A stretch of 64,000 bases of DNA from Gelatoporia subvermispora B (taxonomy: Eukaryota > Basidiomycota > Agaricomycetes > Polyporales > Gelatoporiaceae). A model generated the notes under the pieces. That model was not told the origin of the DNA. It was given only the letters and a program-made list of their open reading frames with translations, and searched no databases. Below are positions 47,001-58,697 of the stretch, piece after piece. Each line of letters begins with the position of its first letter. The stretch's first letter is position 1. The stretch lies in contig KB445791.1 of assembly GCA_000320605.2 (NCBI GenBank), positions 2,964,576-3,028,575 of the forward strand, in the 5' to 3' direction. Both the position numbers and the translations under genes were made by a program.

Positions 47001-47439
47001 TATCGCCCAGATGGCTGTGCACCTCCTCCCGTTCTTCCAGCACCTCATCATTAAATGCGGAGACCGCGGAATCATCGCCGCATTCCGCATCCCCGGGACG
47101 CGCGCGTCCTCATCAGCTTGGTCTCAAGAACGGAGCAACATTCACGCACGCTGCGTAGTTGCACACGGCAAACCAGGCACTGGCGTCCTCGTCCTCAAAC
47201 ACGTCCCAGCATTCCGCTTATCCGACCAGGACATCGTAAACGTCACAGGAGCAGGAGACTCTTTGGTCGGCTCCATCCTTGCCACGCTGGTGAGGCAGCC
47301 GGCTGCCTTCGAGGACCCGGAGGCACTGGAGGACATGGTGGCGAGAGCACAGAAGGCCGCCTTGCTCACGTTGCAAAGTCAGCATGCTGTATCCCCGCTG
47401 CTGTCCACAGCCAACGCATCAGGATTGGACAAGTCATGA
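44098..47439 (+). CDS. Fused pseudouridine-5'-phosphate glycosidase / PfkB kinase
   Basis: A two-domain enzyme for pseudouridine breakdown. The N-terminal half is PsuG (IndA family), which splits pseudouridine 5'-phosphate to uracil and ribose-5-phosphate: [64 protein letters not shown] then [44 protein letters not shown]. The C-terminal half is a PfkB kinase (PsuK-like), which would phosphorylate pseudouridine: [46 protein letters not shown] and the catalytic [19 protein letters not shown]. Bacteria use two genes; fungi commonly have this fusion. About a dozen introns, frames join cleanly. The start may be the in-frame ATG at 44206, whose product begins with a mitochondrial-like leader ([20 protein letters not shown]). 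Confidence 0.92.
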
Positions 47440-47470
47440 TTGGGTATAGACCTACTCGGGTTATTACAAA

Positions 47471-50040
47471 CTATACAGGAGACAATAGTCCGACTTTCAC
47501 GTCTTCTCGCGCCTTACGCTTGACTTCCTTCTCGATCTTCTTGGCCATACGCTGCTCCGCTTTAGCCTTTTTGTTATATCGAGTCTAGATGAAAAATTTC
47601 AGCAAGGACAGCGCTGACCATGTGAGAGTCATTCTCACCAAGGCGCCGTGCTTCAAACGTGTGATTATGTTGGCCGCTTCTCCCTTGGTGATTTGATCGA
47701 CAGACTTCTGTTTCTTCTGTTTACTACCGGAAGGATCACTCTTCGGTGAGGAGGCATCGCCATTCAGTAGTAACGTTTCGCCATCCGGCAGGGAGTCGCT
47801 TGGCTCATCCCCAAAGCGCGCCTTCAGTCGCTTCTTGAGAAAAGACTTTTGACCTTCCGTAGCGGGCTGTCTGCGCCATTTTGCGCTTCGAAGGAGGCTG
47901 AAATGATGGACGTTAAAGCCCATCGAAATGATAGGAATTTGTAGGAACATACCCAGCGACCATGGGCCCCTTGAGAACCTTGCTTTTTGCGTACGTGTCG
48001 CAACCTCGGATAGCCTCGACCAGATCATTAGCAGTGAGGATTTGTCGATTCTTCTGGAAGGGCGAAATCTTTAACATGTACGCCGTGCCCACAGGAAGCG
48101 TCGGGGGTGTGTAATGGGCCTCATACATCTCTTTACCTGAAAAGGCGTCAAGTATTGCACTGCAAGGTCATGACGCACGTACCGTCTATTTCAGTTTTAT
48201 TTACGCGAATGTAGCCTTTACCCATGCACTCCAAGACATAGACATCTTCTCCGCAGCCTACCCACGCATTGGTACTGATTTTAGAGACATGAGGTGCACC
48301 AGATGCTTTGTCCACGAGCACAAAAGGGTTGTCGATGTCTTCATATATGACTTCCTTGGCTTCCGGTACATCCGGGATGGTGGAGCCATAGCCCGAGCCA
48401 TCCAATGCTGGGAAATTAGCTTTAGAGCGGGCTTCTAGCACATCGGTCGTGGCATCTACATGAAGATCGACTTTCAGATTTGCAGAGGAGAACCAGCGCC
48501 GAGAGATTCGTACTGTCAATGACATCGGACGGGTCTAGCCCAAACAGAGTAGGTGTAGAGACGACGCCGGCGACACGCTTCATGGAATCTACGAAATCTA
48601 TGATATGACAATCTTCCTTGTCAGTATCTGGAGACAGTCGCATGCCACGACCAATCTAACAGAGGACATGAGACTCAAGTTCAAGTAAGCATGTCGTCAT
48701 GTACTCACCATCTGCGCAAAGATATTGCGTGACCGAGTTGGCCGAGCAACAAGGACACAGTCGACATTTGGGATGTCGGCACCTTCAGTGAGGATTGCTG
48801 TAAAGCGATGTTTCGTAAGTCTAATATCAGAGTGCGTTACGGAGGTGTACTGACCGCAGTTCACGAGAACTGGGTAATGCCCAGCCTTGAAGGCTGCAAT
48901 GAGTGCCCTGCGTTCCGCTGCTGGAGTCCCAGAGAACACGTATCGTGCATCAATACCGTACAGCCGGAATGTCGCCGTGAGGTCGCGTACGTGGGCGAGA
49001 CTGACACAGAAAACAAGCGTGGACCTGCGATTGGCCGCCCTATCCATCCATGACCGGACGACAAGGTGGTTCAAGGAGTCGGTATTTATGACGTGGGCCA
49101 GACTGGTCGGATTGAAGTCTCCCGTCTTTGAACTGACGGTGACACCGCTGAGGTCTATGTTTGCTCGTACTGTAGTGAAACGAACGTTGCAGAGCCTGGC
49201 CATAGCCCTCAGATTTTAGCCGGACATCAAATGTGGGCCACACACCATTGCTCTTTCATCATCTCCAGGAAAGTTCTGTGGTATACTATACGCTCAAACA
49301 CCGACCCAAGAGCCAAGCCGTCGTGCCTGCTGAACGTCGCGGAAAATCCAAGGATCGGGACAGGGTGGCGCAGAACAGGTGCTTGAAACCAGGCATCCGG
49401 GTGTTTGATTTCTGGGTCGAAATGCGACAGAATCCGGCGGTAGCTAGAACCACATGAGGATGCATACGCAGCGAAGGACCATGAGCACGTACGCAGGCGC
49501 GGCAGCATGATGCGCCTCGTCTATGATGATAGCTTTGAGTCGCTTAGGATCAAATTTTGCTAACCTATTCGGACGAAGGAGTGTTTGGTATGTTGCGACG
49601 GTACTGCACACATCTTACTATAAGCTCATGACACATCAGCGCAGCTTGAAAAGAACGTACACATCTGCTTGCCCAGATGCCTCATGTTTCTGTCCCTGCT
49701 CAATCTCTACGCTCCATTCCGGACACAGCTTCTCCGTCTGCGCCGCCGCCTGCAGAGCGAGCTCGATACTATTGACAATAATAAGGGCCTGATTTGCCCG
49801 CGGAGATTTTTTCGGTGGGTCTATGCGCGAAAGCAGGGAGATGAAGACAGTCGTTTTGCCTGAGCCAGTCGGTAGAGAGACACCGATTCGTGTTGACCCT
49901 TCTCGCAGTGCATCGAGACATGTTTCGATACAATTTTCTTGGTAGGGGCGGAGAGTGACTGCATTTGTATGCGAGAGACGACACGAGGGTTGCAATAAAA
50001 GTTTACTAGTGTACCAAAGCCGACGAGAGAGACATAACAT
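47471..50040 (-). CDS. IRC3: Mitochondrial DEAD/DEAH helicase (Irc3-like)
   Basis: Irc3 is a superfamily-2 double-stranded DNA helicase that maintains mitochondrial DNA. The leader [20 protein letters not shown] is Arg-rich without acids. Helicase motifs after splicing: [11 protein letters not shown] (Q motif region), [12 protein letters not shown] (Walker A), [12 protein letters not shown] (DEAH box), [13 protein letters not shown] (motif III), [13 protein letters not shown] (motif IV), [21 protein letters not shown] (motif V) and IGRGMRLS (motif VI). The C-terminal part is family-specific, ending with a basic stretch ([14 protein letters not shown]). About ten short introns. The ATG at 50040 gives the leader; the same frame also runs upstream without clear homology. 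The stop is 31 bp from the stop of the convergent pseudouridine gene. Confidence 0.88.
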
Positions 50041-50455
50041 GGATAGGTGCAGGTGGGGGTGGCTACAACATTCAGAGATCTCGTGCACGATGTACTCGAC
50101 GCTAGCTCATGTGATTGTATTTCCAACAATTTATGCTTCTCTTCGGAGCGGAACAGAAGCATCCGCTAAACAAATTTTCCGTGAAAGCTGTGTTCATCCA
50201 CATTTCGCTTAGTGACGCTCATCGCTCAAATCCGATGCGATTTCCACGAAAAGTCACACAAATCTTGGATGGCCAAATACTCATCTTTATTTCTGCTACC
50301 TAGAATTAGGTGATATTCCCGAGGCCGTAAGGAAAGAAAACTAGCGGATGAGAGTAAACCGAACGGTCTATTGCGGAAGGACATAACGTGTGCGAGATAA
50401 ATGATGCTACTAAGAAGCTCATACTCAATATTACTATCTAAGCAATGTAACACGT
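50041..50455. other. Intergenic, IRC3 promoter / AAC 3' end
   Basis: 415 bp between two minus-strand genes; no further element recognised. Confidence 0.4.
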
Positions 50456-50466
50456 TTAGCCAGAGC
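50456..50466 (-). other. AAC: 11-nt terminal exon of AAC
   Basis: On the minus strand: donor G/GTATGT at 50521, intron to 50467 ending TCTCTAG, then GCTCTGGCTAA. Joining gives Y-S-G-G-S-G-stop, the usual carrier C-terminus. Confidence 0.8.
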
Positions 50467-51815
50467 CTAGAGAAAAACCGGGTAAATAACAGTACACGAC
50501 ACGAGGATCAGAATTACATACCACCAGAGTAGACCTTGCCGAAGAGGACCTCCTGGAGCTTGTCGTAGAGCGACAGGACACCAGCACCAGCAACACCACG
50601 GAGGATGTTGGCACCAGCACCCTTGAAGAGGGACTTGGAGCCCTCCTTGGCAACAATCTGGCGGGCAGCGTCGAACATACCCTTGTAGTGAACACCACCA
50701 CCGGAGGTCATCATCATGCGGCGACTGAATGATACACGTTAGTGTCAAATTGGCGGCGCTCAGATTGGCAAGACGTACCGAATGGTGTCCAGAGGGTAGG
50801 AAGCAAGACCAGCACCAATGGTGACACCCCAGCCAAGAGCGAAGGAAGCCATGAAGGAGCCCTCGAGAGCACCAACGAGAACAACGGGCTCTGCAAATAG
50901 GACGTCAGAGACTAGGCGCCAGAATTAGGATGAAACACGTACTGAGCGAGTCGTAGACACCGAAGTAGAGACCACGGTAGACGATGATACCAACGACGGA
51001 CGGGACGAAGCCACGATAGAGACCAGCGATACCATCAGAGGCAAGGGTCTTCTTGTAGACGTCAGCAAGGCCGTTGAACTGACGAGATCCTCCACCCTTC
51101 GCCGACTTGGCGTCGTTGGCAAGACGAGTACGGGCGTAGTCGAGAGAGTAGACGAAGAGCAGAGACGAGGCACCAGCAGCACCACCAGACGCGACGTTGC
51201 CAGCGAACCACTTCCAGTAACCCTCGTTCTTCTTGAAGCCGAAAAGGGACTTGAAGTAGTCCTCTATAGGACACGTTAGAGATCCCCATCAAAATTTGGG
51301 TCGCGTGGATACTCACTGAAGGCGAAGTTCAACGCCTGGGTGGGGAAGTACCGGATGACGTTGGCGGTGTTACCACGCCAGAGCGACAGCAGACCCTCGG
51401 ACTGGTATGTCCGGCGGAAACAGTCAGCGATACCCTTGTAGGGGGCGTCAAGACGGCCCTGCTTGATCTATAGTGCGTTTGCGCGGTGAGTGTCCAAACG
51501 CAAGGTAAAGACGTGGCACACGAACCATCTCATCCTGGTTCTGGACGAGGAGCTTGATACGCTCGATGGGGGCAGCAGATGTCTTGGCGACAGCCTGAGT
51601 AACATGAAATTGTCAGATAAGCGTGAAGAGGCGTTGGTTATATGCTACTTACCGCCGAGACACCACCCATCATGAAGTCGACTGTACAGACATGCCAGGT
51701 CAGCAAAAGTCAACAACGCGCCGTTGTTCGCGATTTATGGCGCAAACGGCGACGAAGGAGGCTTGTACGCACTGGCGAACTCCTTAGGAGTCTTGACCTT
51801 CTTGCCGTCGGCCAT
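50456..51815 (-). CDS. AAC: Mitochondrial ADP/ATP carrier
   Basis: Exchanges ADP and ATP across the inner mitochondrial membrane. Start [14 protein letters not shown] (ATG at 51815), then DFMMGGVSA and [21 protein letters not shown] (first PX[DE]XX[KR] signature), [36 protein letters not shown] (second signature), [16 protein letters not shown] (third signature with RRRMMM, the hallmark of ADP/ATP carriers). Six TM helices in three repeats. The gene has at least six introns. The last exon is only 11 nt (50456-50466) and gives the typical end YSGGSG; without it the frame would stop at GGM. Codon use is strongly biased to C-ending codons, as expected of a highly expressed gene. Confidence 0.97.
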
Positions 51816-52275
51816 TTTTGAGACGGAGGGAAGACTGAGTGGGGAGGGAGAAGATGAGGAAAGAAAATCGTCGCGTGCGAAACGCGCTCAAGTACGCGGT
51901 CGGGGGGTGCCGGAGATTGGACCCCCGAGCACGACCGACCCCATCGATGCCCCGGTCCGCCACTCCGCACGCCCACAGCCGCCTCGGCGTCTCACGCTGC
52001 GACTGGCTGCGACAGGCTGCACCAGGCTGCGACCAATCCGCGACATTGTAGGTCACAGCCCAAGCGCCCCATGCCAGCTGGCCTCCATCTACTGGCTCTC
52101 ACCAGCCGCACTGCCGGACACCGCACCGCAAATCATTCAAATCATTCAAATCATTCAAACGTGTTCGTGATTAACCAGTCAACTAGAGGACATCCACCAT
52201 CCAGATTACTCGCGCAGATGCTACAAACACAACTATATCGCACTATTCTACGGATTGAAACCACTCGCCTCCCCT
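51816..52275. other. Intergenic: AAC promoter with two short repeats
   Basis: 460 bp between the AAC start and the SUMO-ligase stop. It holds a row of GGCTGC motifs (about 51998-52033) and three copies of AAATCATTC (52130-52156). No gene seen. Confidence 0.45.
52130..52156 (+). repeat. AAATCATTC tandem repeat, 3 copies
   Basis: Three perfect head-to-tail copies of a 9-bp unit, followed by AAAC. It lies about 315 bp upstream of the AAC start codon. It could be a microsatellite or a binding-site array. Confidence 0.85.
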
Positions 52276-54976
52276 CTACGTCCGCCAGCTCTCGGGCGAC
52301 GACGAAGTCGCCCCATTCATGTGAGGCACATTGGCGTACCGCCCGTCCATTGGCGAGGCATAGGGTTGCCGCGGCGTGTTCCCCGACAGTCGGCGAGGCG
52401 GCTGCGCCGAAGGTGTCAGCGGCATATACTGGGGGTACGTCGGGGAGTTGGGGCTGTACGAAGGTTGATATCGAGTTGAACCCGACGCAGTTGCAAGGTG
52501 GGCCTGACTCGTGCCAGGTCGCGGTAGCGGAAATGACTCCTGCAGGGGCAGCAGCCCATTCCGATGTCCTGTAGATGTCGCTGGGGCCGAAGCACCAGAC
52601 GCGGGTGACGAGGAACCAGGGCCGTCTCCGCGTGACTTCTTCCAAATCTGCTCCGTCGGGGACGGGGCGTCTGGAGCCTTTCTCTTTGCGACGGGGGCTG
52701 TCGAGAGGCTCGCCATCGGGGCCGGAGCGGGGGCGGGTCGTGCTGGTGGCTCATCGTCATCCGTGTCCAAAGTCAAGTCAATGACATCGGAGCTCTGTGT
52801 CGCTGATCTGGGTGGTTGTGACACCGAGCTCATGGAAGATCGCCCTCTTGCGGCCATGCCGTCGAAGGATGGCGACAGCTCTCTCTTCACTCTACCCTCG
52901 TCTTCGTCGTCCGAATCCAGAATAACAATCTCAGCATTACTTGGCCGCGATTGCGACGACCCGTTCGTGCGATTAGTCAGCAAGTCTTGCGGTGTTGAGG
53001 AGCGCTTCTTCACAGGCGATGCTGGCTTCGGTTGCACTGGTTTCACGGGTGCATGTGCTGCCTTCCACTTCTCGGAACCATGCTTGTTGTCTGCGGTATG
53101 CCAGTCCCCATCTGGTTCCACAATAACATCCTCAACATCCTCCGGAGTGTGCTTCAGAATCTCATCGAAGTACCTGCGCGGCAGACGTCATCAATGTACA
53201 AGTACAGCATGGATTAAATGTAAACGAACCCATCGATAATAAGCTCTTCTGGGTTGAGAACCTTTTCACAGACCGGACACAACCATGTAGTCGTCTGCTC
53301 CATGACAGAGAACCAAGACATCGCGTCAAAGCATTGAGGATGTACACAGTGAACGGAACGGGTAGGGGTTTGGATTCGCATATAACTCAACTTAGGAACC
53401 ATCTGCATTAGACTGAAGCCTGAAGCGGTACAAAATACACTTACGGGGCATTTTAACGACATTTTCTGGTGACCCGCAACAATGTCGTCGTCTTCAGACG
53501 AGCTTTGGAACACTATGCGGCCATTAGATATGGCAGGAAACTGGAAACATGTATTGAAACGCACTCTTGGCGAAGATCTCCTGCTTGCTCTTGTATTTGC
53601 CCTTCTTGAGTCGGTCTATGAGCTGTTCTACAGTGGTCACCTCGACCAACATGACTACAAGGTAATATTTCTGAAGCATCTGCTATCAATCAATTGATCA
53701 TGGTAAGGACAGCAAACTCGCGCACCTTCGGTTGCGCTGGCTGTTGACTATTCACGTACACCATCTCGATACGGTTTGGTGTGGCTGGTGTTGTTCTGAG
53801 CAACTTGCCGAGGTCAGGAGGAGGGGCAGTTCCAGGCTTCTTCTTCATGCCCTTTAGATTTGCTGACAGAGCCGTGCCATTCACTCGGACCTCACAAGTG
53901 GGGGGGAATTCAATAGGACACGGCATAGTAGCGGTCTTGAAGCCACCGGACTGAGTCCAGTACATTGATGATGTACAATAAAGGCGTAGTTGATACTTCG
54001 GCCTGAATAGGACGTTCAAGATAAACGCCGTGATCAAGATTTAGGGAAGAGACTGACTCCGGGGTACTAAGTTTCTGAAGCGCATCATTGGATAGTGTGA
54101 ACATCAGTGTCTGTTGACGTCGGTCCACGGCACTACCTGATTCTACAATTTTCATTCAGCTGACAATATAACATTGACTGGGGCCGTCAAATCCACGCAC
54201 CTGGACATTCGACCACACTGGACACAGCCCGATCAACACGGAAAAATGGGGAAGCTTTGAATCGGATACCTACGCCATTGCGTTTCAGAGTTTATCATAG
54301 AAGAAATGAGGATGAGGGATCATACTAGGTGGAGCAGCAGCTGGCGCAGCTTGGGATGTGGTCGAGGGCACAGTTGGCCTCCGCGGAGGCGCGTATGGAT
54401 TATAACGGGGTATGTGCTCCGAAGAGCTGCCAGCGTTGTTGATGTGCGAGTAGTTCGACGAGCCAGAGGGCTGAAATGAAGCATGGTGTGCAGACGTGGT
54501 GTAGGTGTGGTCGCCTGTATATGAACTCGAACTGTATCTGTAGTTGACAGACAATTGTGATCAGCAAGATGGAAGTGCCACGCCGTCTCGTTGTGGCATA
54601 AAGTCGCAAAAAGACCACAAGAGGGATGCTAAGAGGGATGCAGATCGGACGACTTACGACCGAGGCTGCCGCACTTGTTGCATGATGGTTCTTGCCTTCG
54701 TCCACTTGTCAGTGTCGTTTGTCGCCCTCCAGGTGTCCAGTGCGCGCGTGATACGGTCTATAAGGTCCTGTTTCTTTCCCCCCTTCGTGAGGTTCGTCCC
54801 GCATTCGTCGTTGAACCCCGTCAGAATTTGCTTGAGACGGTCCACCGTGTTTGTCTTCACGTTATGCCGGTGGGTCTGAGGCAAGTCGCGATCGGCAGGG
54901 TGAGACTGACTGAATGAGAAACATGACCGTGAGAACTGCGTACATCAAAGTCTGCCCAGGCACTGGGAGTGGCCAT
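52276..54976 (-). CDS. SIZ1: Siz/PIAS-type SUMO E3 ligase
   Basis: Promotes attachment of SUMO to nuclear proteins. Start MATPSAWADFD, then a SAP-like DNA-binding helix pair (VDRLKQILTGFNDECGTNLT, GKKQDLIDRITRAL). A Ser/Tyr-rich linker follows, then the PINIT domain (IRFKASPFFRVDRAVSSVVE, PPTCEVRVNGTALSANLKG, NRIEMVYVNSQQPAQPK) and the SP-RING: MSLKCPVSFMRIQTPTRSVH, CVHPQCFDAMSWFSVMEQTT and WLCPVCEKVLNPEELIIDGY, with the zinc Cys/His ligands present. The C-terminal tail has SUMO-interacting motifs (EIVILDSDDEDEG and DVIDLTLDTDDDE) and a Pro/Ser-rich end. About nine introns. Divergent from NudC with 228 bp between. Confidence 0.92.
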
Positions 54977-55204
54977 CGGTCATCTACAACAACGTGTGGC
55001 CCAGCAGGAGCTCTCTGGATGTTGTGGGCGGTGGCGGGGCCTCAGGAGGACGAGCAGCCTGCGCCTCTCACCTGCCTTTCCAATGACCGTGTGAATTTTG
55101 CAGCCAGGCGCTTGAGCGTATACGAGCGCTAACGCGTCCTAGGGTCCTGGGCCTGGCAGTGTCTCGGCACACATCCACTAGCACTTTCTTGGCTACATAC
55201 GACC
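54977..55204. promoter_or_regulatory. Divergent promoter, SIZ1 / NudC
   Basis: 228 bp between two divergent start codons. No specific motif recognised. Confidence 0.4.
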
Positions 55205-56106
55205 ATGTCTACACCGACCGACGACTACGACAAGCTTACCAAGGAAGAGCGCGAGGCCCGCGATAAGGCCGAGCGTGCACGCGAGGCTGCTGAGCAAGCT
55301 GGTGCGGCTATCCGACCCGTAGTCCTCGACCGCATCGCATTCAACGATCCCGACTGCAATAGCTTTGCCCTACAAGTGGAAGCAAGAACTTGGTGAAGTT
55401 GATCTTGTGGTCCCCGTGCCTAAGGGCACGCGTGCGAGGGACCTCAATATCGTCCTGCAGAAGAAGAAACTGAGCGTAGGCCTGAAGGGCAAGGAGCCGA
55501 TCATGAGCGGTGAACTCTGCAAGGATATCAAGGTCGAAGAGAGTACTTGGACAGTCGGTTCGTATCCAAATGTTCTCGACGACATACCGGATCTCATGAG
55601 AATTTCAGAGGATCAAGAGGCTGTCCATATCCACCTTGAGAAGGTGAACAAGCAGCAGTGGTGGGAGAACGTCCTCACGCACCACCCCAAGCTCGATACA
55701 ACCAAGATCCAGCCTGAGAACAGCAAGCTTAGCGAACTAGACGGCGAGACGAGGCACGTTACTTCTGATCGTTACGCGCGAATGTACTGATCTTGCTTGC
55801 AGGGGTATGGTGGAGAAGATGATGGCAAGTAGAATTATTTCCCGCTCAGTGCAGCTGTCCTCACCATTTAAACTTCAAAGTTTGACAACCAGCAAAGGGT
55901 AAGGCTCTGCTTTTCGATGGTTAGTACATTACTGACGTGTAAAATAGCAAATGGGCAAGCCCACTTCTGATGAGCTAAAGAAGATGGAGGTTAGTACATC
56001 GTCTGCATATCGAGAATACTATCTGATCTTGCATACGTTACAGGCTCTGAAGAAGTTCCAGGAAGCCCACCCGGAGCTGGATTTCTCCAACGCCAAGATC
56101 TCGTAA
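55205..56106 (+). CDS. nudC: Nuclear movement protein NudC
   Basis: NudC is a CS/p23-fold co-chaperone of the dynein pathway that keeps the regulator NudF/LIS1 stable; it is needed for nuclear migration in hyphae. The N-terminus is a charged helix ([20 protein letters not shown]). The first intron (donor at the GTGCGGC, acceptor AATAG) joins EQA to [20 protein letters not shown]. The CS domain continues with [60 protein letters not shown] and [20 protein letters not shown]. Later short exons give [25 protein letters not shown] and the end [20 protein letters not shown]. The middle exon carries on out of frame without splicing, so the intron is needed. Confidence 0.93.
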
Positions 56107-56272
56107 ATGAATTACGGCAATCTTCAGACTCACAGAAGTTCAGTATGTAGGTTGAGGCAGAAGTTTCACAAGCGACCCGATCTGTACAGTTGTCGTGGAA
56201 ATGTCATGAACGCAGCGCTCTCTAATGGACATGCATCGATATCGTGTATTACTTGAACTGACGTGAACAGCG

Positions 56273-58697
56273 TTATACTTTTCTTCGCTTGCCCATGCCC
56301 CGATCTGTAGCTGCGCTCTTCCGCTTGACGCTCTCCACTAGGCTCTGCAAACTCTTCTCCCCACTGACCTCCTGGCTTTTCGCTGCAACACGCTCTTCGT
56401 GACGTGCGGACGTATTCCGCTGTCTCTTGGAGCGTTCCTCCAGCAGAGCAGACATACTCTTCGTCTTCTTGAAGCTGTAAGGGGCGGGAGCATGTTAGAA
56501 ATCACGAGACAATAACCGAGGGTGCAATGACGTACCGAGGATTGCTTGGGTCAATTGCAAACGTGTGGTCTTCGTGTACTGCTTTGAATCGCTCATCCTT
56601 AACATCGATGCTAAAGTCTTCCTGCAATTCATTCTCTTCTTCGCCGAGCTTCCCCTTCTTGCCTTTCTTCTTGCCTTTCTTACCCTTCTCGGCCTTCACG
56701 ACAGCCTTCATGTTGAAGTGCTTTGGCTCTGCACCGGGATTCTCTGACGCAGCCAGGAGAGCCAGCTCTTCTGCCGTCGAGATATGACGAGGAGCAGACT
56801 CGGATTTCTCCTTCGCCTTGCCCTTCGTCGAGTGCTTGCCCTTCTTATGAGTCTCGCCCTCGTCATCAGCGGATTCTGCCTCGTCTTCATCGCTGCTCCC
56901 AGCAAAGAAGTCATCCTTCGCATCGGGTTTCTCGTCATCACGCGACTTCGCCTTCTCTTTCATCTCCTCCTTGCGTTTCTTCTTCTTCTCCTTCATCTTG
57001 CGCTGATACTTCTCAAGCGTCGTCTCGTCCCGATCTTGGTTTACGTTGCTCAGGCCAGGCGCGAAGGTAACTTCCATGTCAACATCATCTTCATCATCGC
57101 CGCCCGCACCCTGCGACCAGCCCTCTGGCAGTTCGTTGTCACCACTCAGCAAAAGGGCACGAAGCTTATCCCGAGAAGCAGCCTTATCGCCTTTCTTACG
57201 CCTGCTCGATTCACCTTCCGACTCCGAGCCTGATGTCGATGAAGCAAGGTAGGCTTTAAAGTCGTTCTCTTCAAGCTCCTTGCGCGTGAGATTGCGCCGT
57301 GTGATCTTGACTCGCTCAGGGTCATCCTCATCCCAGGTAAGCTTCACTTTGGAATGCCGTAAAGCCTAGATCCATCAATTCAGCTCAGCTACTCAAACCG
57401 GCGAGTCAGTGCAAGCACACTTACGTCCGTTACAAATTCGAGGCCCTTGTACTGAACGTTGAGATCATGTGTGGCTTCGTCCCTGTAAGAGTCGTGAGAA
57501 CTCAACAAGTCGACATCAGCTCTGGAGCACCGAACACACCGGAATTCATCGTCAAAGGTCATGTCATCCGGAACGAAGCTGAGATCAAACACGTTCGCCG
57601 AGCGCTCTAATTCCGTTCCTTCCAGTTCGGAGTAGATGTGCGATGCAGCCTGGACAGTGTCGCATTCCACGATGGCATAGTAATATCTGAGCATGTGTCC
57701 CCTAAGTACCGTGCCTGACGAGGACAGCCAGAACGACTTACCGTAGACGTTCCAGTTGATACTTCCTCAGCGCATCTTCATCATAGTCCTCGCCATCACC
57801 AGTCTCGTATATAGTTCGCTCATTAATCTCCTCATCATCCGCGCCCTTCTTCTTGAAGACCTCGGGAGGCGGGCCTTCCTTCTCCTCCCGTGCCATGCGC
57901 TCCTTTCCGAACTCGCTGGGGTACACTCTCACGCTGAGAACCTTGCCGCGGGCTTGACGGCTCGTAGCGCCCTTGGGCTGTTTGCCTTGTGTAACGGTGT
58001 CATTGGATGATGATGCGAGCGCCGGCGCAGTTGGTGACACGAGGGACGAAACGATCTTGTACAGGTGAATGGCGCGAACGTGATCCCAGTCCAAATTGAC
58101 AACAGCCAATCGGCGGGTGCGCTGAATGTCTACGGAGGCGTCTTGTTCCGGGTTCTCCTGGGCATAGGCAGCGACCTGGGCGTCAAGCGCTGCGTGGGTG
58201 TCTTCGTCCAAGTCGATCTCCAGTTCCTCGTCCCCGGGCACAGGAATAGGCTTGGACACGTCGCGACCGAGGGTGATGATGCCACCAGCATCGCTGTCAT
58301 CTGACTCGTCGGCACGCTCATCGTGCCTGACGTCCTCTTCATCGGACGACTCGAGCAAAACGGCACCGCGAGCATAGTCCGGTCCTGCGGTCACTTGCGG
58401 CTCGTCCTTTTCGGCGTCCTCGTCTTCGAGGCGATAGAATCGGCGTAGGTTTTCCTGTTCGTGTGTATCTGCCAGAGGTCTGCCATACTTGTCAACACGG
58501 GCTGATGATCAGTGAGTGGGAAGGCTGTGAATGTCGAGCAAGCATGCGCGCGGACCTTGGGGTTTCTTGCCCTGTTTCTTTTTGCCTCCGTCGAAGATGC
58601 TCTTGAAGCGATCGTCTACGACGACCTTTGCCTCGTCCTTTTTGATGCGGCGGAAGCGAGGGTCTGTTTTAAATCGCGCAAAGCGGGGATCCGACAT
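56273..58697 (-). CDS. ESF1: Pre-rRNA processing protein Esf1
   Basis: Esf1 is an essential nucleolar factor for 18S rRNA maturation (small-subunit processome). Start MSDPRFARFKTDPRFRRIKK, typical of the family. Acidic stretches (LLESSDEEDVRHDERADESD) precede the conserved RNA-binding core (RRLAVVNLDWDHVRAIHLYK, VLSVRVYPSEFGKERMAREE, ALRKYQLERLRYYYAIVECD, HIYSELEGTELERSANVFDL). The C-terminal half is charged with Lys-rich tracts (KEKKKKRKEEMKEKAKSRDD) and a final NUC153-type motif: DERFKAVHEDHTFAIDPSNP, then RFKKTKSMSALLEERSKRQR. Four or so introns. Convergent with NudC, 166 bp apart. Confidence 0.93.
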
